Positions 56,520 through 64,000 of a DNA stretch of 64,000 nt are shown one piece after another. The stretch's first letter is position 1; every line of letters begins with the position of its first letter. Below the pieces are notes generated by a model. That model saw nothing but the letters and a program-made list of their open reading frames with translations, was not told the origin of the DNA and searched no databases. Both the position numbers and the translations under genes were made by a program. The stretch lies in contig NZ_QVQV01000004.1 in NCBI RefSeq assembly GCF_003429005.1, positions 372,518 to 436,517 on the forward strand. The letters run 5' to 3'. Origin of the DNA: Paraburkholderia sp. DHOC27. GTDB lineage: Bacteria > Pseudomonadota > Gammaproteobacteria > Burkholderiales > Burkholderiaceae.

Positions 56520-58072
56520 CGCGCATCTATGTTCCCCGCGACTCGTCCGCCCTCGCGCTCGGGGCCGACGCCCTTGCCGAACAGATTCTTCTCGAAGCCG
56601 AACGCCGCGGCCTTGCCATCGAGCTGGTTCGCAACGGCTCGCGTGGTTTGCTGTGGCTCGAACCGCTCGTGGAAGTGGCCACACCAGCGGGCCGCGTCGG
56701 TTATGCAAACGTCGACGTGTCCGATGTCGCAGCCCTCTTCGATGCAGGCATGGTAGAAGGGGGCGCGCATCCGCTGCACGTCGGGATCGTCGACCAGATT
56801 CCGTATCTGCAGAAACAGCAGCGTTTGACATTCGCGCGCATCGGCCTGACCGATCCGCTCTCCATTGACGACTACGTGGCACACGGTGGCCTCGAAGGCC
56901 TCAAGCAGGCGCTCGCCACCGATGGCGACGCCGCCTGCGAAGCCCTCATCGAATCCGGCCTGCGTGGCCGAGGCGGCGCGGCGTTTCCGGCGGGCATCAA
57001 GTGGCGCACCGTGCGCGGCGCGAAGGCACCGCAGAAGTACATTGTCTGCAATGCAGACGAAGGCGACTCCGGCACGTTTTCCGATCGTCTGATCATGGAG
57101 AGCGACCCGTATGTGCTGATCGAAGGCATGGTCATCGCGGGTATCGTGACCGGTGCGACTGTGGGCTATGTGTATGTGCGCAGCGAGTATCCACATGCCA
57201 TCGCCACGCTCGAGGCTGCCATTGTGCGAGCGCGTGCAGCAGGCTGGCTCGGCGACCAGGTGCTCGGCTCCGCACATCGCTTCGAACTGCAGGTCGCCAA
57301 AGGTGCAGGCGCGTATGTCTGCGGCGAAGAAACCGCGTTGCTCGAATCGCTGGAAGGCAAGCGCGGCATCGTGCGCGCCAAACCGCCGGTGCCGGCGCTC
57401 GTCGGCCTCTTCGGGCAGCCCACCGTGATCAACAACGTCATCACGCTCGCTACCGTGCCGATCATCTTCGCGCGCGGCGCGGCCTTCTACAAAAACTTCG
57501 GCATGGGCCGGTCACGCGGCACCCTGCCGTTCCAGATCGCCGGCAACGTCAAGCGCGGCGGTCTCGTCGAACTGGCATTTGGCGTGACCTTGCGTGAGCT
57601 GATTAACGATTACGGCGGTGGCACGGCGAGCGGCAAGCCCGCTCGCGCCGCTCAGGTAGGCGGCCCGCTTGGCACCTATCTGCCGGAAAGCCAATGGGAT
57701 ATTCCGTTGGACTACGAAGCATATGCGGCGGTGGGTGCCGTGGTGGGTCACGGTGGCATCGTCGTTCACGACGACACCTCCAATCTCGCCGAACTCGCGC
57801 AGTACGCCATGCATTTCTGCGCGCTCGAATCGTGCGGCAAATGCACACCGTGCAGAATCGGTTCGACGCGCGGCGTGGAAGTGATCCAACGAATCCGCAA
57901 CGGCGATACCTCGACGCGCCAGGTGCAACTGCTGCGCGATCTGTGCGACACGATGGTGTCCGGATCGCTCTGCGCAATGGGCGGCATGACGCCGTTCCCG
58001 GTGCTGTCCGCACTCGACCATTTCCCCGAAGACTTCGGCCTCGACGCCGCCCACCCCAAAGCCGCGGCCTGA
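56516..58072 (+). CDS. fdsB: NAD-dependent formate dehydrogenase, beta subunit (FMN/NAD-binding)
   Basis: This 518-aa subunit is related to NuoF and HoxF and reduces NAD+. The FMN/NADH motifs are GLRGRGGAAFPAGIKWRTVRG and CNADEGDSGTFSDR. The C-terminal [4Fe-4S] cluster Cys are in ESCGKCTPCRIGSTRG. The N-terminal part (about 1-110) is a thioredoxin-like ferredoxin fold, as in fused NuoE/F types. The start overlaps the fdsG stop as ATGA. Cytoplasmic. Confidence 0.95.
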   Translation: MTRIYVPRDSSALALGADALAEQILLEAERRGLAIELVRNGSRGLLWLEPLVEVATPAGRVGYANVDVSDVAALFDAGMVEGGAHPLHVGIVDQIPYLQKQQRLTFARIGLTDPLSIDDYVAHGGLEGLKQALATDGDAACEALIESGLRGRGGAAFPAGIKWRTVRGAKAPQKYIVCNADEGDSGTFSDRLIMESDPYVLIEGMVIAGIVTGATVGYVYVRSEYPHAIATLEAAIVRARAAGWLGDQVLGSAHRFELQVAKGAGAYVCGEETALLESLEGKRGIVRAKPPVPALVGLFGQPTVINNVITLATVPIIFARGAAFYKNFGMGRSRGTLPFQIAGNVKRGGLVELAFGVTLRELINDYGGGTASGKPARAAQVGGPLGTYLPESQWDIPLDYEAYAAVGAVVGHGGIVVHDDTSNLAELAQYAMHFCALESCGKCTPCRIGSTRGVEVIQRIRNGDTSTRQVQLLRDLCDTMVSGSLCAMGGMTPFPVLSALDHFPEDFGLDAAHPKAAA

Positions 58073-58086
58073 CGAAGGAGCCCACT

Positions 58087-61032
58087 ATGTCCGATGCCCT
58101 CAACTCCCCTGCCGGCGGCTGCGGCTCCGGCAATTGTGCGTGCAAGTCGCAGGCGCAGCAGCGCGCCGCCCGTTCGCCGTTCGACGACACCGACTACGGC
58201 ACGCCACTGCGTCACGCGGATGTCGACGTGACGCTGGAGATCGACGGTCAGGCGGTCACGGTGCCGGCCGGCACGTCGGTGATGCGCGCGGCGATCGAAG
58301 CTGGCGTGAACGTACCGAAGCTATGCGCCACCGATTCGCTCGAACCGTTCGGCTCGTGCCGGCTTTGTCTGGTCGAGATCGAAGGCAAGCGCGGTTATCC
58401 GGCCTCGTGCACGACACCAGTCGAAGCCGGCATGAAGGTACGCACGCAGACCGACCGTCTGCAGTCGCTGCGCCGTAACGTGATGGAGCTGTACATCTCC
58501 GATCACCCGCTCGATTGCCTCACCTGCCCTGCGAACGGCGACTGCGAACTGCAGGACATGGCCGGCGTCACGGGCTTGCGCGAAGTGCGATATGGCTACG
58601 AAGGCGCGAATCATCTGAAGGACAAGAAGGACGAGTCCAATCCCTACTTCACCTACGACCCTTCCAAGTGCATTGTCTGCAATCGCTGCGTGCGCGCCTG
58701 CGAGGAAACGCAAGGCACCTTCGCGCTGACCATCGCGGCACGCGGCTTCGAATCGCGCGTCGCGGCAAGCGAAAATCAGCCCTTCATGGATTCGGAATGC
58801 GTCTCGTGCGGTGCGTGTGTCGCCGCATGCCCCACGGCCACGCTGCAGGAAAAAAGCGTCGTGATGCTGGGTCAGGCTGAACATTCGGTCATCACCACCT
58901 GTGCGTACTGCGGCGTGGGCTGTTCGTTCAAAGCCGAAATGAAGGGTAGCCAGGTCGTGCGCATGGTGCCCAACAAGAACGGCCAGGCCAACGAAGGTCA
59001 CGCCTGCGTGAAGGGTCGCTTCGCGTGGGGCTACGCGACGCACAAGGACCGCATCACCAAGCCGATGATCCGCGAAAAGATCACGGATGCGTGGCGTGAA
59101 GTCAGTTGGGAAGAAGCGCTGAATTACGCGGCATCGGAATTTCGCCGCATTCAGGCCAAGCATGGTCGCGATTCGATTGGGGGCATCACGTCGTCGCGCT
59201 GTACGAACGAAGAGACCTACCTCGTGCAGAAGCTCGTGCGCGCGGCGTTCGGCAACAACAACGTCGACACCTGCGCGCGCGTGTGCCACTCGCCAACGGG
59301 TTATGGTCTGAAGACGACGCTCGGCGAATCGGCAGGCACGCAGACGTTCGCTTCGGTCGACAAGGCCGACGTCATCATGGTGATCGGCGCTAATCCGACC
59401 GACGGCCATCCGGTGTTCGGCTCGCGCCTGAAGCGCCGTGTGCGTGAAGGGGCAAAGCTGATCGTGGTCGATCCGCGTCGCATCGACATTGTCGACACAC
59501 CGCACGTGAAAGCATCGCACCACCTGCAATTGCTGCCGGGCACGAATGTCGCCATCGTCAATGCGCTGGCTCACGTCATCGTCACTGAAGGTCTGCTGAA
59601 GGAAGCGTTCATCGCCGAACGCTGCGACATGCACGCGTTCGAGCAGTGGCGCGCATTCGTGGCGTTGCCGGAAAACGCACCGGAAGCAACCGCGTCCGTC
59701 ACCGGCGTGCCGGCCGAACAGGTGCGCGAAGCGGCCCGCATCTACGCCAACGGTGGTAACGCCGCGATTTACTATGGCCTCGGCGTGACGGAACACGCGC
59801 AAGGCTCGACCATGGTGATGGGCATCGCCAATCTGGCGATGGCAACGGGCAACATTGGCCGGGAAGGCGTGGGCGTCAATCCGCTGCGCGGCCAGAACAA
59901 CGTGCAGGGTTCGTGCGACATGGGCTCGTTCCCGCATGAGCTGCCGGGATACCGTCACATCAGCGATTCGATTACGCGGGCTTTGTTCGAGGACGCCTGG
60001 AATGTCACGCTGCAACCGGAACCTGGCCTGCGCATTCCCAACATGTTCGAGGCCGCGCTCGACGGCAGTTTCAAGGGGCTCTACTGCCAGGGCGAAGATA
60101 TCGTGCAGTCCGATCCGAACACGCATCACGTGTCGGCGGCGTTGTCGTCAATGGAATGCATCGTCGTGCAGGACATTTTCCTCAACGAGACGGCCAAATA
60201 CGCGCACGTCCTGCTGCCGGGTTCGTCGTTCCTCGAAAAGGACGGCACCTTCACCAACGCCGAGCGCCGTATTTCACGTGTGCGCAAGGTGATGCCGCCC
60301 ATTCCTGGCTACGCGGACTGGGAAGTCACGGTCATGCTGGCGCGTGCGCTGGGCTACGAAATGGACTACGCGCACCCGTCCGAGATCATGGATGAAATCG
60401 CGCGTCTCACGCCGACCTTCCACGGCGTCTCGTACGCGAAGCTCGATCAACTGGGCAGCATCCAGTGGCCGTGCAACGAGAACGCGCCAGATGGCACGCC
60501 CACCATGCACATCGATACCTTCGTGCGCGGCAAGGGCAAGTTCGTGATTACGAAGTTCATCGCCTCGCCGGAAAAGGTCACCCGCAAATTCCCGCTGATT
60601 CTCACGACCGGGCGCATCCTCTCGCAATACAACGTCGGCGCGCAGACGCGCCGTACCGAGAACTCGCGCTGGCACGACGAAGATAGCCTGGAGATCCATC
60701 CCCATGACGCGGAAGAGCGCGGCATCAAGATGGATGACTGGGTGGGCATCGAATCGCGCGCGGGACAAACAGTGCTGCGCGCCAAGGTGACCGAGCGCAT
60801 GCAACCGGGCGTCGTCTATACGACATTCCACTTCCCCGAGTCAGGCGCCAACGTGATCACCACCGACAGTTCCGACTGGGCCACCAATTGCCCGGAATAC
60901 AAGGTGACCGCGGTACAGGTGATGCCGGTGGAACAGCCGTCGCAATGGCAGCAGGACTATTCGCGTTTCAACACGGAGCAACTCGACTTGCTGCGTCAGC
61001 GCGAACTCGCCAACGCCACGTCGGGTAAATAA
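58087..61032 (+). CDS. fdsA: NAD-dependent formate dehydrogenase, alpha (molybdopterin) subunit
   Basis: This 981-aa catalytic subunit oxidises formate to CO2. It starts with a Cys-rich stretch, then a [2Fe-2S] ferredoxin domain (GVNVPKLCATDSLEPFGSCRLC), a His/Cys cluster (HPLDCLTCPANGDC) and two [4Fe-4S] motifs (CIVCNRCVRAC, CVSCGACVAAC). The proximal [4Fe-4S] CAYCGVGCSF and the molybdenum-binding Cys in CARVCHSPTG follow. The catalytic domain ends with the C-terminal cap (about 870-981). AAGGAG lies before the ATG. It needs Mo-bis-MGD; FdsC-type sulfuration is required in known systems. Confidence 0.97.
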   Translation: MSDALNSPAGGCGSGNCACKSQAQQRAARSPFDDTDYGTPLRHADVDVTLEIDGQAVTVPAGTSVMRAAIEAGVNVPKLCATDSLEPFGSCRLCLVEIEGKRGYPASCTTPVEAGMKVRTQTDRLQSLRRNVMELYISDHPLDCLTCPANGDCELQDMAGVTGLREVRYGYEGANHLKDKKDESNPYFTYDPSKCIVCNRCVRACEETQGTFALTIAARGFESRVAASENQPFMDSECVSCGACVAACPTATLQEKSVVMLGQAEHSVITTCAYCGVGCSFKAEMKGSQVVRMVPNKNGQANEGHACVKGRFAWGYATHKDRITKPMIREKITDAWREVSWEEALNYAASEFRRIQAKHGRDSIGGITSSRCTNEETYLVQKLVRAAFGNNNVDTCARVCHSPTGYGLKTTLGESAGTQTFASVDKADVIMVIGANPTDGHPVFGSRLKRRVREGAKLIVVDPRRIDIVDTPHVKASHHLQLLPGTNVAIVNALAHVIVTEGLLKEAFIAERCDMHAFEQWRAFVALPENAPEATASVTGVPAEQVREAARIYANGGNAAIYYGLGVTEHAQGSTMVMGIANLAMATGNIGREGVGVNPLRGQNNVQGSCDMGSFPHELPGYRHISDSITRALFEDAWNVTLQPEPGLRIPNMFEAALDGSFKGLYCQGEDIVQSDPNTHHVSAALSSMECIVVQDIFLNETAKYAHVLLPGSSFLEKDGTFTNAERRISRVRKVMPPIPGYADWEVTVMLARALGYEMDYAHPSEIMDEIARLTPTFHGVSYAKLDQLGSIQWPCNENAPDGTPTMHIDTFVRGKGKFVITKFIASPEKVTRKFPLILTTGRILSQYNVGAQTRRTENSRWHDEDSLEIHPHDAEERGIKMDDWVGIESRAGQTVLRAKVTERMQPGVVYTTFHFPESGANVITTDSSDWATNCPEYKVTAVQVMPVEQPSQWQQDYSRFNTEQLDLLRQRELANATSGK

Positions 61033-61041
61033 GGAAAAACA

Positions 61042-61293
61042 ATGGATGAACAGAACCTGATCGACATGGCGAACCGCATCGGTGAGTTTTTCGATTCGAT
61101 GCCCGATCGCGACGAAGCGCTCGACGGCGTCGCCGATCATATTCGCCGCTTCTGGGAGCCGCGCATGCGGCGCCGGCTGCTGGAGTCGCTCGATCAACCA
61201 AATGCAGGCGGTCTCGCCATGAGCGCCATCGTCAAGGAAGCGTTGCACAAGCATCGCGCGAAACTAACGCCTGCGCCTGCGGCCGTTGCATAA
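61042..61293 (+). CDS. fdsD: NAD-dependent formate dehydrogenase, delta subunit
   Basis: This 83-aa small subunit contains LIDMANRIGEFFDSMPDRDEALDGVADHIRRFWEPRMRRRLLESLD, the family's conserved block. It is found only with fds-type enzymes and assists in assembly or stability. AAGGA precedes the ATG; it follows fdsA after 9 bases. It ends the operon. The usual preceding fdsC is missing. Confidence 0.93.
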   Translation: MDEQNLIDMANRIGEFFDSMPDRDEALDGVADHIRRFWEPRMRRRLLESLDQPNAGGLAMSAIVKEALHKHRAKLTPAPAAVA

Positions 61294-61302
61294 CGCCGCG
61301 CC

Positions 61303-63069
61303 TCAACTCGCCGCCTGCTGCTGCGTCACACCTTTCGTGAACCACGCTTCACAGTGACGCAACAACCCATTCAGATCGGAAGTAGGCCGGCCACGCGCGC
61401 AGATATACCCGTCTGGACGAATCAGATAGAACGATGGACGGGTGCGTCCATATGATTCGGATAACGAAGGAGCGCCCTCGCCCTCCAGGTCACTGACACG
61501 CCAGATACGCACCGCTCCCGGCAGCAGTCGCTCGATCGCCGTACTGAGCCGGTCGAGATCGGTTTGGTGGTCCGTTGGGCGATCGGCCTGGCGATCCGCG
61601 GCAGGATCGAGCGGCGCCTCGTTGGGACGTGGTTCGATCAGCAGGAACAACGAGAAGAACGCGGGGTCATGCAGATCGAAAATGCAGCCGATGCCCGGCG
61701 CTCGTCCCAAGGGTCCATCCACCACGTGCACGAGCGCATCGGGCGCGCGTTCACCGGCACGCGGGCCGCCGTCGAGCACCCGCTCGAGCGTGAGCGGACT
61801 GCGCCGGTACTGGATGGCGAGTTCACTCACCGTGAGGCGTGCAGCATCGCGCAGCGGGCCGAGCGCGGCCAGCGCCGGCATGACACGCTCGCGCAGCAGC
61901 TTGAGCGGACCATGATCAGCCTCCGCCATATGCGTGGCGAAGCTCGTCTGTCGCAACACGTCGCGCTCGATCGGATGCCGCTCCAGGTGATACGAGTCGA
62001 GCAGACGGTCGGGCGCTTCACCCTTGATCACGCGGGCAAGTTTCCAGCCCAGATTGAAGGCTTCCTGAATGCCCGTGTTCATCCCTTGGGCACCAGCGGG
62101 ACTGTGCACGTGCCCGGCGTCTCCGGCCAGAAAAACCCGTTGCACACGCAACTGCTCGACCATGCGGCTGCTCACGTGAAAATGCGCTGACCACGTGAGA
62201 TCGGAAAATTTCACAGGGTGATGGATACGCCGCGCGGCCAGCGCCCGGCATTCTTCCAGCGTCGGAAGCGGCGCGGGTTCGCTCGTGGAAGCCGCAGCGG
62301 AAACGGCAGGCGCTGCCCCGGTGGCCGCAGTGGGTGCCGGGGGCGCCGCGGATGCCGGAATAGCAACCGGCCGTACCGAATGATCGGCGATGAGCCGGTA
62401 GCGCTGCTCGCCCAGCGGAAACAGGGCAGCCAGGCCTTCGCCCGAGGCGAAAATGTGGAATTCGTCGTTGGACCACGGCGTTTCCGCCTGCAGATCGGCC
62501 AGCAGGAAAACCTGCTCGAAGGATTTGCCGGCGAAGCTCATGCCCAACTGATGACGGACCGTGCTGTGTGCGCCATCAGCGCCAATCATGTACGCCGGGC
62601 GAATTTCTTCGACCCGGCCGTCTGCGTGCCGCAGGATCGCATTGAGACCCGCGGCGTCCTGCGCAAAAGCGCTGAGTTCGACGCCACGTTCGAGCGTCAC
62701 GCCAAACGTGGCCAGATGCTCCGTCAAGAGCCGCTCGGTGATGCTCTGGTCAAGAAACAGCACATACGGGTAGCGCGTTTGCAGCGGATCGAAATCGAGC
62801 CGGGCGAGGCGCTGCCCGTTGGAATAGAGGTTCGCGGTGTGGGCGCGATGTCCCAGTTCGAGAAACGGCTCGATCAGACGATGCTGTTCGAACAGTTCGA
62901 GTGTGCGCGCCTGGATGCCGATAGCGCGCGAGTGCGGCGCCGGCTGCAACGTCTTGTCGATGAGACGCACGGGTATATGCGCACGCGCCAGACTCATGGC
63001 GGCGGCGAGCCCGGTTGGACCCGCCCCGACGATCAGCACCGGCGACGCAGCGGATGATGCGGCGGCCAT
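61303..63069 (-). CDS. FAD-dependent aromatic (PHBH-type) monooxygenase
   Basis: This 588-aa class A flavin hydroxylase has the N-terminal GxGxxG motif VLIVGAGPTGLAAAMSLARAHIPVRLIDK, the DG motif MIGADGAHSTVRHQLG and the GD motif VFLAGDAGHVHSPAGAQGMNTGIQEAFNLGWKLA. The last 150 residues fit the thioredoxin-like domain of phenol-hydroxylase-type members. An Ala/Pro/Thr-rich insert (residues about 238-270) and a DRQADRPTD stretch are low-complexity and may be lineage-specific. The substrate is probably an aromatic ring, not identifiable here. It converges on fdsD. Confidence 0.88.
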   Translation of the reverse strand: MAAASSAASPVLIVGAGPTGLAAAMSLARAHIPVRLIDKTLQPAPHSRAIGIQARTLELFEQHRLIEPFLELGHRAHTANLYSNGQRLARLDFDPLQTRYPYVLFLDQSITERLLTEHLATFGVTLERGVELSAFAQDAAGLNAILRHADGRVEEIRPAYMIGADGAHSTVRHQLGMSFAGKSFEQVFLLADLQAETPWSNDEFHIFASGEGLAALFPLGEQRYRLIADHSVRPVAIPASAAPPAPTAATGAAPAVSAAASTSEPAPLPTLEECRALAARRIHHPVKFSDLTWSAHFHVSSRMVEQLRVQRVFLAGDAGHVHSPAGAQGMNTGIQEAFNLGWKLARVIKGEAPDRLLDSYHLERHPIERDVLRQTSFATHMAEADHGPLKLLRERVMPALAALGPLRDAARLTVSELAIQYRRSPLTLERVLDGGPRAGERAPDALVHVVDGPLGRAPGIGCIFDLHDPAFFSLFLLIEPRPNEAPLDPAADRQADRPTDHQTDLDRLSTAIERLLPGAVRIWRVSDLEGEGAPSLSESYGRTRPSFYLIRPDGYICARGRPTSDLNGLLRHCEAWFTKGVTQQQAAS

Positions 63070-63149
63070 GCAGCACTCCGGAGACCAACATGACGTCTAG
63101 TGTACGCCGCTGCCCCGATGACCGGCGGTGCAGCGCGTCAAAAGCCGGT

Positions 63150-64000
63150 TCAATGCGTGCCCGGCTGATCGAGCGAGCAACAATGGTCCGTAGTGCCGAG
63201 ATCGACCTGCAAGGTAGCGTGCTGCATGGAGAAAGTCTCACGCAAGGTGAACACGATTGCGTCGACGGCTTCGTCGCCGGGATGACCGGCCGGCATCACG
63301 AGATGCGCGCTCAGTGCGTTGCCGGTGGTGGAAAGCGCCCACACGTGCAGATCGTGCACGTCGGTCACGCCTGGTTGCGCCGCCAGATAATCGCGGATGC
63401 GCTGCATGTCCACACCTGGCGGCACCGCGTTGAGCGCGAGGCACACGGAGTCGCGCAGCAGACCCCACGTCCCGTAGACGATTACCGCGACCACCACGAG
63501 ACTCATCAACGGGTCGAGCCAGGTCCAGTTCGTCCCGAGGATGACGAGACCGCTAATGGCGACGGCGGCGGAGATCAGCGCGTCGCCGGCCATATGCAGA
63601 AAGGCACCGCGAATATTGAGGTCCTCTTTCTGACCACGCATGAAGAGCCATGCGGAAAAGCCGTTGACGAGCATGCCAATGGTCGCGACGACGAACACCA
63701 CGAGGCCCTGCACCGGCGCTGGGTTCATCAGCCGGCCAATGGCCTCCGCAACGATCACGCCGCACGCGAACAGCAGCAGGCCCGCGTTGACGAGCGACGC
63801 GAGAATGGACGTGCTGCCGAAGCCGAAGGTATAGCGTCCCGAAGGCCGGCGCGTGGTGAGCCAGGCGGCGCCCCAGGCGAGCAGCAGACCGAGCACGTCG
63901 GACAGATTGTGGCCCGCATCGGCAAGCAGCGCGGTGGAATGCGCGATCACCCCGTAGATGCCCTGCACGACCACGATGGCGATGTTCAGCGCGACGGCAA
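63150..64000 (-). CDS. Cation diffusion facilitator transporter (N-terminus outside window)
   Basis: The visible protein belongs to the CDF family (CzcD/DmeF-like Zn/Co/Cd export by proton antiport). The two zinc-site motifs are ADAGHNLSD (His/Asp) in span 2 and HMAGDALIS in span 5. Membrane spans and a cytoplasmic C-terminal domain (RDYLAAQPGVTDVHDLHVWALSTTGNALSAHLVM) follow. The frame continues past the window end (AVALNIAIVV before residue 1 as visible), so the true start is beyond base 64000. It is on the minus strand, 80 bases after the monooxygenase gene. Confidence 0.94.
   Translation of the reverse strand, partial: AVALNIAIVVVQGIYGVIAHSTALLADAGHNLSDVLGLLLAWGAAWLTTRRPSGRYTFGFGSTSILASLVNAGLLLFACGVIVAEAIGRLMNPAPVQGLVVFVVATIGMLVNGFSAWLFMRGQKEDLNIRGAFLHMAGDALISAAVAISGLVILGTNWTWLDPLMSLVVVAVIVYGTWGLLRDSVCLALNAVPPGVDMQRIRDYLAAQPGVTDVHDLHVWALSTTGNALSAHLVMPAGHPGDEAVDAIVFTLRETFSMQHATLQVDLGTTDHCCSLDQPGTH

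Overview
The window reads as a chromosome segment of a betaproteobacterium of the Burkholderia/Paraburkholderia group. It is GC-rich and densely coded. The gene order gyrA-ompA-ubiG-gph-ssrA is familiar from that group, as is the serC-pheA-hisC-tyrA-aroA-cmk-rpsA-ihfB cluster. The tmRNA tag (ANDDTFALAA) is of the type known from burkholderias. The genus call is inference from gene order and protein sequence, without a database search.

Layout. 1-9.5 kb: end of a sigma-54 activator, folA, pmbA, darP-mog, orn, an M48 protease with rsgA, a small DUF2007 protein, a CobD/CbiB-like membrane protein and a CoA-type Nudix hydrolase. 9.5-12.1 kb: ribosomal operon rpsP-rimM-trmD-rplS behind a near-consensus promoter. 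12.1-17.5 kb: a PQQ-type sugar dehydrogenase, a TM2 protein, a radical SAM protein under a near-perfect LexA box, and a divergent Lrp regulator/dadA pair. 17.4-25.8 kb: etfBA, metNI without metQ, a lipase-like hydrolase, a deacetylase plus ECHDC3-like crotonase pair, and mltB. 25.8-32.6 kb: cysM and envelope genes lapA-lapB-ugd-hldA-hldD with a ComEA-like protein. 32.9-45.2 kb: the aromatic amino acid/serine supraoperon running into rpsA and ihfB, then a DUF2059 protein and gyrA. 45.2-48.6 kb: ompA, ubiG, gph and ssrA.

48.56-54.32 kb is a 5.76-kb integrated element in the 3' end of ssrA. It is bounded by a 14-bp direct repeat and carries paired arm-type repeats at both ends and a P4-type tyrosine integrase. 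It also has an AlpA-like regulator, a tightly coupled operon with a RecA-like/RepA-like ATPase, and several small unknown genes. Two features make it the most interesting part of the window. One is a cluster of direct and inverted 10-bp repeats inside the 3' end of the ATPase gene (51494-51663), which looks like iterons. The other is a set of mutually exclusive hairpin arms before alpA (49516-49592), arranged like the seqA/seqB/seqC immunity RNA region of satellite phage P4. The likely original ssrA terminator now lies on the far side of the element (54356-54390). No capsid, packaging or conjugation genes are visible, so it looks like a minimal satellite or cryptic integrative element.

54.4-64 kb: a small secreted protein, a ModE-like regulator divergent from an NAD-dependent formate dehydrogenase operon (fdsG-B-A-D, with fdsC missing here), an FAD monooxygenase, and a cation diffusion facilitator cut by the window end. 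No tRNA genes, CRISPR arrays or insertion sequences were seen.
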